A DNA stretch of 14,760 nucleotides, from positions 1 to 14,760 of the forward strand of contig JACKJE010000035.1 in assembly GCA_020638135.1 (NCBI GenBank). The letters run 5' to 3'. Both the position numbers and the translations under genes were made by a program. Under the pieces are notes generated by a model. The model was not told the origin of the DNA and ran no database searches. It saw only the letters and a program-made list of their open reading frames with translations. Source of the DNA: Methylobacteriaceae bacterium (GTDB lineage Bacteria > Pseudomonadota > Alphaproteobacteria > Rhizobiales > Beijerinckiaceae). Positions 12,416 to 14,760 of the stretch are shown piece by piece (positions within the stretch are counted from its first letter, which is position 1; each line of letters opens with the position of its first letter).

Positions 12416-13612
12416 TCACTTCTTCGCGGCCTTGGCCGCCTTGAAGGGGTCCTTCACATTGGCGAGCTTGTCGAATTCGACGTTGTAGAGCTGGCCGTTC
12501 TTCTTCTCGACCTTGCGGATGTAGACGTTCTGGACGATGTCACGCGTTTCCGGATCGATCGAGATCGGGCCGCGCGGGCTCGTCCAGGACATGCCCTTCA
12601 TCGCTTCGACGAGCTTGGCGCCGTTGGCGTCGCCCTTGGTCTTGTCGAGCGCGGCGTAGATCAGCGCCATGCCGTCATAGCCGCCGACCGACATGAAGTT
12701 CGGACGCATGCCGGCATTCGCCTTTTCGAAAGCCGCGACATAGGCCTTGTTCTCGGGCGAATCGTGATCGGCCGAATAATTCATCGAGGTGATCATGCCG
12801 AGCACGGGATCGCCCATGCCGTTGAGCTGCTCGTCGTCGGTCACGTCGCCGGTGCCGATCACCTTGATGCCTTCCTTGGCGAAATCGCGCTCGGACACCT
12901 GCTTCATCAGCGCGGCGCCCTGGCCCGACGGCACGAACAGGAAGAGCGCGTCAGGCTTGAGGTCCTTGGCCTTCTGCAGGAAGGGCGCGAATTCCGGGTT
13001 CTTCAGCGGCGCGCGCAGGGATTCGAGGACCTGGCCGCCGTGTTCCTTGACGGTGGCGACGAAGGTCTTTTCCGCGTCGATGCCCGGGCCGTAGTCGGAA
13101 ACCAGGGTGACGACCTTCTTGATGCCGTTCTTCACCGCCCATTGCGCGATCGGCATGGTGTTCTGCGGCAGGGTGAAGCTGGTGCGCACAACGAAGGGCG
13201 AGGCTTCGGTGATGATCGCGGTGCCCGCGGCCATCACCACTTCCGGCACCTTGGCCTGGGTGGCGATGGGAGCGGCGGCCAGCGCCAGCGGGGTCATGCC
13301 GAAGCCGGCGATGACGGCGACCTTGTCGTTGACGACGAGTTCCTGCGCGAGGCGCTTGGTGATGTCGGCGACGCCGGTGTCGTCCTTGACGATGACTTCC
13401 ACCTTCTTGCCGCCGGCCTTGTCGCCCTTCTGCGCCTGGAACAGCTTGATGGCGGCGACGATCTCGCGGCCGGTGGAGGCGGCCTGGCCGGTCATCGGCA
13501 GGATGACGCCGATCTTCACGACGTCTTCCGCATGGGCGGCGATGGGCGAAAGCGCGGTCGCGGCGAGCGCGAGAGCGGCGAGCGTGTGTCTACGGGTAAT
13601 CTTGGCGTTCAT
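12416..13612 (-). CDS. livK: LivK-type periplasmic substrate-binding protein
   Basis: A 398-residue periplasmic binding protein of the HAAT importer group (type I fold, Peripla_BP_6 type). The N-terminus MNAKITRRHTLAALALAATA with AHA|ED is a signal peptide cleaved near residue 28; the twin Arg leaves Tat export possible. The mature part begins EDVVKIGVILPMTGQAASTG, the family's first strand and ligand-contacting loop. It continues with KVEVIVKDDTG, the VAVIAGFGMTPLALAAAPIA block, LVSDYGPG near the hinge, and a late SVGGYDGMALIYAALDKTKG segment. The ligand cannot be assigned: this family covers branched-chain amino acids, amides, urea and aromatic acids. GGAGGGAC lies just before the ATG at 13612; the open frame reaching 13705 adds a basic segment ahead of the signal peptide and is rejected. 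It is first in the operon, with a stem-loop repeat behind it. Confidence 0.94.
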   Translation of the reverse strand: MNAKITRRHTLAALALAATALSPIAAHAEDVVKIGVILPMTGQAASTGREIVAAIKLFQAQKGDKAGGKKVEVIVKDDTGVADITKRLAQELVVNDKVAVIAGFGMTPLALAAAPIATQAKVPEVVMAAGTAIITEASPFVVRTSFTLPQNTMPIAQWAVKNGIKKVVTLVSDYGPGIDAEKTFVATVKEHGGQVLESLRAPLKNPEFAPFLQKAKDLKPDALFLFVPSGQGAALMKQVSERDFAKEGIKVIGTGDVTDDEQLNGMGDPVLGMITSMNYSADHDSPENKAYVAAFEKANAGMRPNFMSVGGYDGMALIYAALDKTKGDANGAKLVEAMKGMSWTSPRGPISIDPETRDIVQNVYIRKVEKKNGQLYNVEFDKLANVKDPFKAAKAAKK

Positions 13613-13864
13613 GCGTCCCTCCGGTTCCCTCTTCGAGCGCTCTGCTTCGAACTTTTTTTGGCGCGCTTTGTCGGCTCGCTTGTGCAAATCGAGCGCGACC
13701 GCCATTCATATAGCGTCGCATTGTGACGAATGGAGCCCCCCGATCAAGGCGCCCCTTGTCGCATTTGCAGTAGCAGTGCGCTGGGGCGACGTCAGTTTCG
13801 TTTTCAGGCGGCCCTATTCGCTTTTGTTATGCCGACTGCTGAAGACGGGGTGGAAGGACCCTGC

Positions 13865-13896
13865 TTGACTCTTTCGGGGAGTCATCGAATTATAGA
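13865..13896 (+). promoter_or_regulatory. Candidate imuA promoter
   Basis: TTGACT at 13865-13870 matches a -35 element well. AT-rich AATTATAGA at 13888-13896 offers a -10 at 17-20 nt spacing (AATTAT, ATTATA or TATAGA), so the exact element is unclear. A short dyad, TGACTC with GAGTCA (13866-13871, 13879-13884), overlaps the -35. The LexA box begins at 13895, placing a repressor at the -10/start region. Confidence 0.45.
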
Positions 13897-13909
13897 ACAA
13901 AACAGGAAC
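13895..13909 (+). promoter_or_regulatory. LexA (SOS) box upstream of imuA
   Basis: GAAC at 13895-13898 and GAAC at 13906-13909 are separated by exactly 7 nt. On the minus strand this reads GTTC-N7-GTTC, the direct-repeat LexA site described in alphaproteobacteria. It lies 17 nt before the imuA ATG and overlaps the likely -10/transcription start. imuA-imuB are known SOS genes, so site, position and gene identity agree. Confidence 0.88.
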
Positions 13910-13926
13910 ACGGAAAGGCTTGGCCG

Positions 13927-14745
13927 ATGTCGCCGCGCGACAGTTCGGAACGTCTGGCTTTTTTGCGCCGCGAGATCGCCCGCATCGAATCCGCCGGCGG
14001 GACAGGCTTGCCGCGCAATGCGCCCGCGCTGGAAAATTCAGGGCCTGCGCCCGCCTTTCTCTCGGCGGCGCGGCTTGCCGGCGGGCTGCATGAGATCGTG
14101 CCGGCTTCCGCGCCGGATTCTCATGCGGCGCTCGCGCTGGGGCTGCATCTGGCCGCGTCTTGCGCGCGCGAAAAGCCTTCCGCCGGACTCGTGCTGGTCG
14201 TCGAGGATTTCGTGGCGCTGGAGACGGGCGCGCCCTACGGGCCGGGGCTGGTGGAAGCCGGCGTCGATCCGGCGCGTCTCGTGATCGTACGCACGCGCGA
14301 TGCGCGCGAGACGCTGCGCGTGATGGAGGAGGCGCTGAAATGCGCCGCCGTGGCCACTGTTCTGGCGGAAAGCGCGGTCCCCGAGCGGCTCTACACGCTC
14401 GACGCCTCGCGCCGCCTCGCGCTCGCCGCCCGCGCCGGCGGCGGCGCCGGGCTCATGGTTCCGCTGGCGCTCGCCGGCGCGGCGGCGCGCTTGTCGTCGG
14501 CGGCGGCGACACGGATCGAGGCGCGACGACGCAGCAGCGCCTTCGCGCCGGTCGGGAGCAATCGTTTCGGTCTGCCCGGCCCGCCGCTGATCGGCGCGCG
14601 TCTTGTCAAGGCGCGCGGAATTTTCGGGTTCGATCCGGAAAGAGTTCACGAGGTCGCGTTCCATGCGTTTTCTGTCCATCTGCCTGCCCTTCCTCGCCAC
14701 GGACCGGATCAGGCGCCTGCAAGGCCTCTCGCCCGCCCGGCGTGA
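13927..14745 (+). CDS. imuA: ImuA, SOS mutagenesis cassette protein
   Basis: A 272-residue protein resembling ImuA, the RecA/SulA-like partner of ImuB and DnaE2 in damage-induced translesion synthesis. Visible family features are an N-terminal helix (SERLAFLRREIARIE) and LAGGLHEIVPASAPDSHAALALGLHLA (50-76). Also present are LVLVVEDFVALETGAPYGPGL (88-108), DPARLVIVRTRDARETLRVMEEALK (114-138) and AAVATVLAE (140-148). The C-terminal part has GPPLIGARLVKARG. No canonical Walker A (GxxxxGKS/T) is present, as expected of a degenerate RecA-like fold. GGAAAGG at 13912-13918 serves the ATG at 13927, and the LexA box is just upstream. The stop lies 83 nt inside the following imuB frame, so either the genes overlap extensively or the last 27 residues are non-conserved. 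Confidence 0.87.
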   Translation: MSPRDSSERLAFLRREIARIESAGGTGLPRNAPALENSGPAPAFLSAARLAGGLHEIVPASAPDSHAALALGLHLAASCAREKPSAGLVLVVEDFVALETGAPYGPGLVEAGVDPARLVIVRTRDARETLRVMEEALKCAAVATVLAESAVPERLYTLDASRRLALAARAGGGAGLMVPLALAGAAARLSSAAATRIEARRRSSAFAPVGSNRFGLPGPPLIGARLVKARGIFGFDPERVHEVAFHAFSVHLPALPRHGPDQAPARPLARPA

Positions 14746-14760
14746 GGACACCGGACCCCC
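14663..14760 (+). CDS. imuB: ImuB, Y-family polymerase-like protein (5' end only)
   Basis: An ATG at 14663 opens a frame that runs off the right edge, giving 32 residues. It begins MRFLSICLPFLATDRIRRLQ, which matches the conserved ImuB start (a strand LSLWLP-type, then L-TDR-RR). GAGG at 14650-14653 lies 9 nt upstream. ImuB is a catalytically inactive Y-family polymerase homolog that bridges the sliding clamp, ImuA and DnaE2; these residues correspond to the first strand of the palm. It overlaps the 3' end of imuA in another frame. Identity rests on this short segment plus its position after imuA; dnaE2 would be expected downstream. Confidence 0.8.
   Translation, partial: MRFLSICLPFLATDRIRRLQGLSPARREDTGP

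Larger units (their letters stand above)
13613..13926. other. Divergent intergenic region between livK and imuA
   Basis: This 314-bp gap holds the leader of livK on the minus strand and the imuA control region on the plus strand. Seen in it are an A-rich run on the minus strand (13652-13658) about 40 nt before livK, a TATATG-like element near 13705-13710 that could be a minus-strand -10 without a clear -35, and the LexA box with promoter-like elements at 13865-13909. The middle (about 13731-13860) shows nothing I can name. Confidence 0.6.

Noticed and set aside
12764..13726. A 320-codon plus-strand open frame opposite livK
   Set aside because: It is rich in Gly, Asp and His as expected from complementing a binding-protein gene, with no domain; livK has a signal peptide and family motifs.

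Overview
The window looks like a chromosomal segment of a high-GC alphaproteobacterium, probably a member of the Hyphomicrobiales (Rhizobiales). The reasons are strong GC bias at third codon positions, an SOS box of the alphaproteobacterial direct-repeat type (GAAC-N7-GAAC, i.e. GTTC-N7-GTTC on the other strand) in front of imuA-imuB, and a nested stem-loop intergenic repeat of a kind I associate with rhizobial and methylotroph genomes. Genus cannot be read from the sequence. There is no rRNA, tRNA, CRISPR array, insertion sequence or prophage.

Layout, left to right. (1) 1-2749, plus strand: the possible 3' end of an unknown gene, then a compact unit of an amidase-signature hydrolase, a 68-residue single-pass membrane protein and an exported subclass B3 metallo-beta-lactamase. 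(2) 2759-5508, minus strand: read in its own direction, a PaaI-type hotdog thioesterase, the GTPase chaperone MeaB, pyroglutamyl peptidase Pcp and a TerC-family membrane protein; the last three are abutting or overlapping. It converges on unit 1 with a 9-bp gap. (3) 5509-5690: a divergent promoter region with inverted repeats. (4) 5691-6283, plus strand: two tandem paralogous small proteins (75 and 67 residues, about 70% identical over the shared part) of a family I do not recognise. (5) 6291-7470, minus strand: a YcxB-like membrane protein and a glutathione S-transferase. (6) 7531-13612, minus strand: a complete LivK-H-M-G-F type ABC importer, with a MetE-catalytic-domain-like zinc methyltransferase as last gene and a hairpin behind it. 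A nested stem-loop repeat lies between the binding-protein gene and the permease genes. (7) 13927-14760, plus strand: imuA and the start of imuB, the SOS mutagenesis cassette, with a clear LexA box.

How the genes may work together. The importer and the MetE-like enzyme probably form one transcription unit, which suggests uptake of an amino-acid or methyl/sulfur compound that feeds methyl transfer. The amidase and B3 lactamase are co-transcribed by spacing, which allows stepwise hydrolysis of an amide or lactam, but neither substrate is shown. MeaB, Pcp and TerC are tightly packed without an obvious shared pathway. Nothing in the window amounts to a clearly new multi-gene defence or metabolic system. 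The best candidates for undescribed biology are the tandem small paralogs, the amidase/membrane-peptide/B3-lactamase unit and the importer/core-MetE unit.
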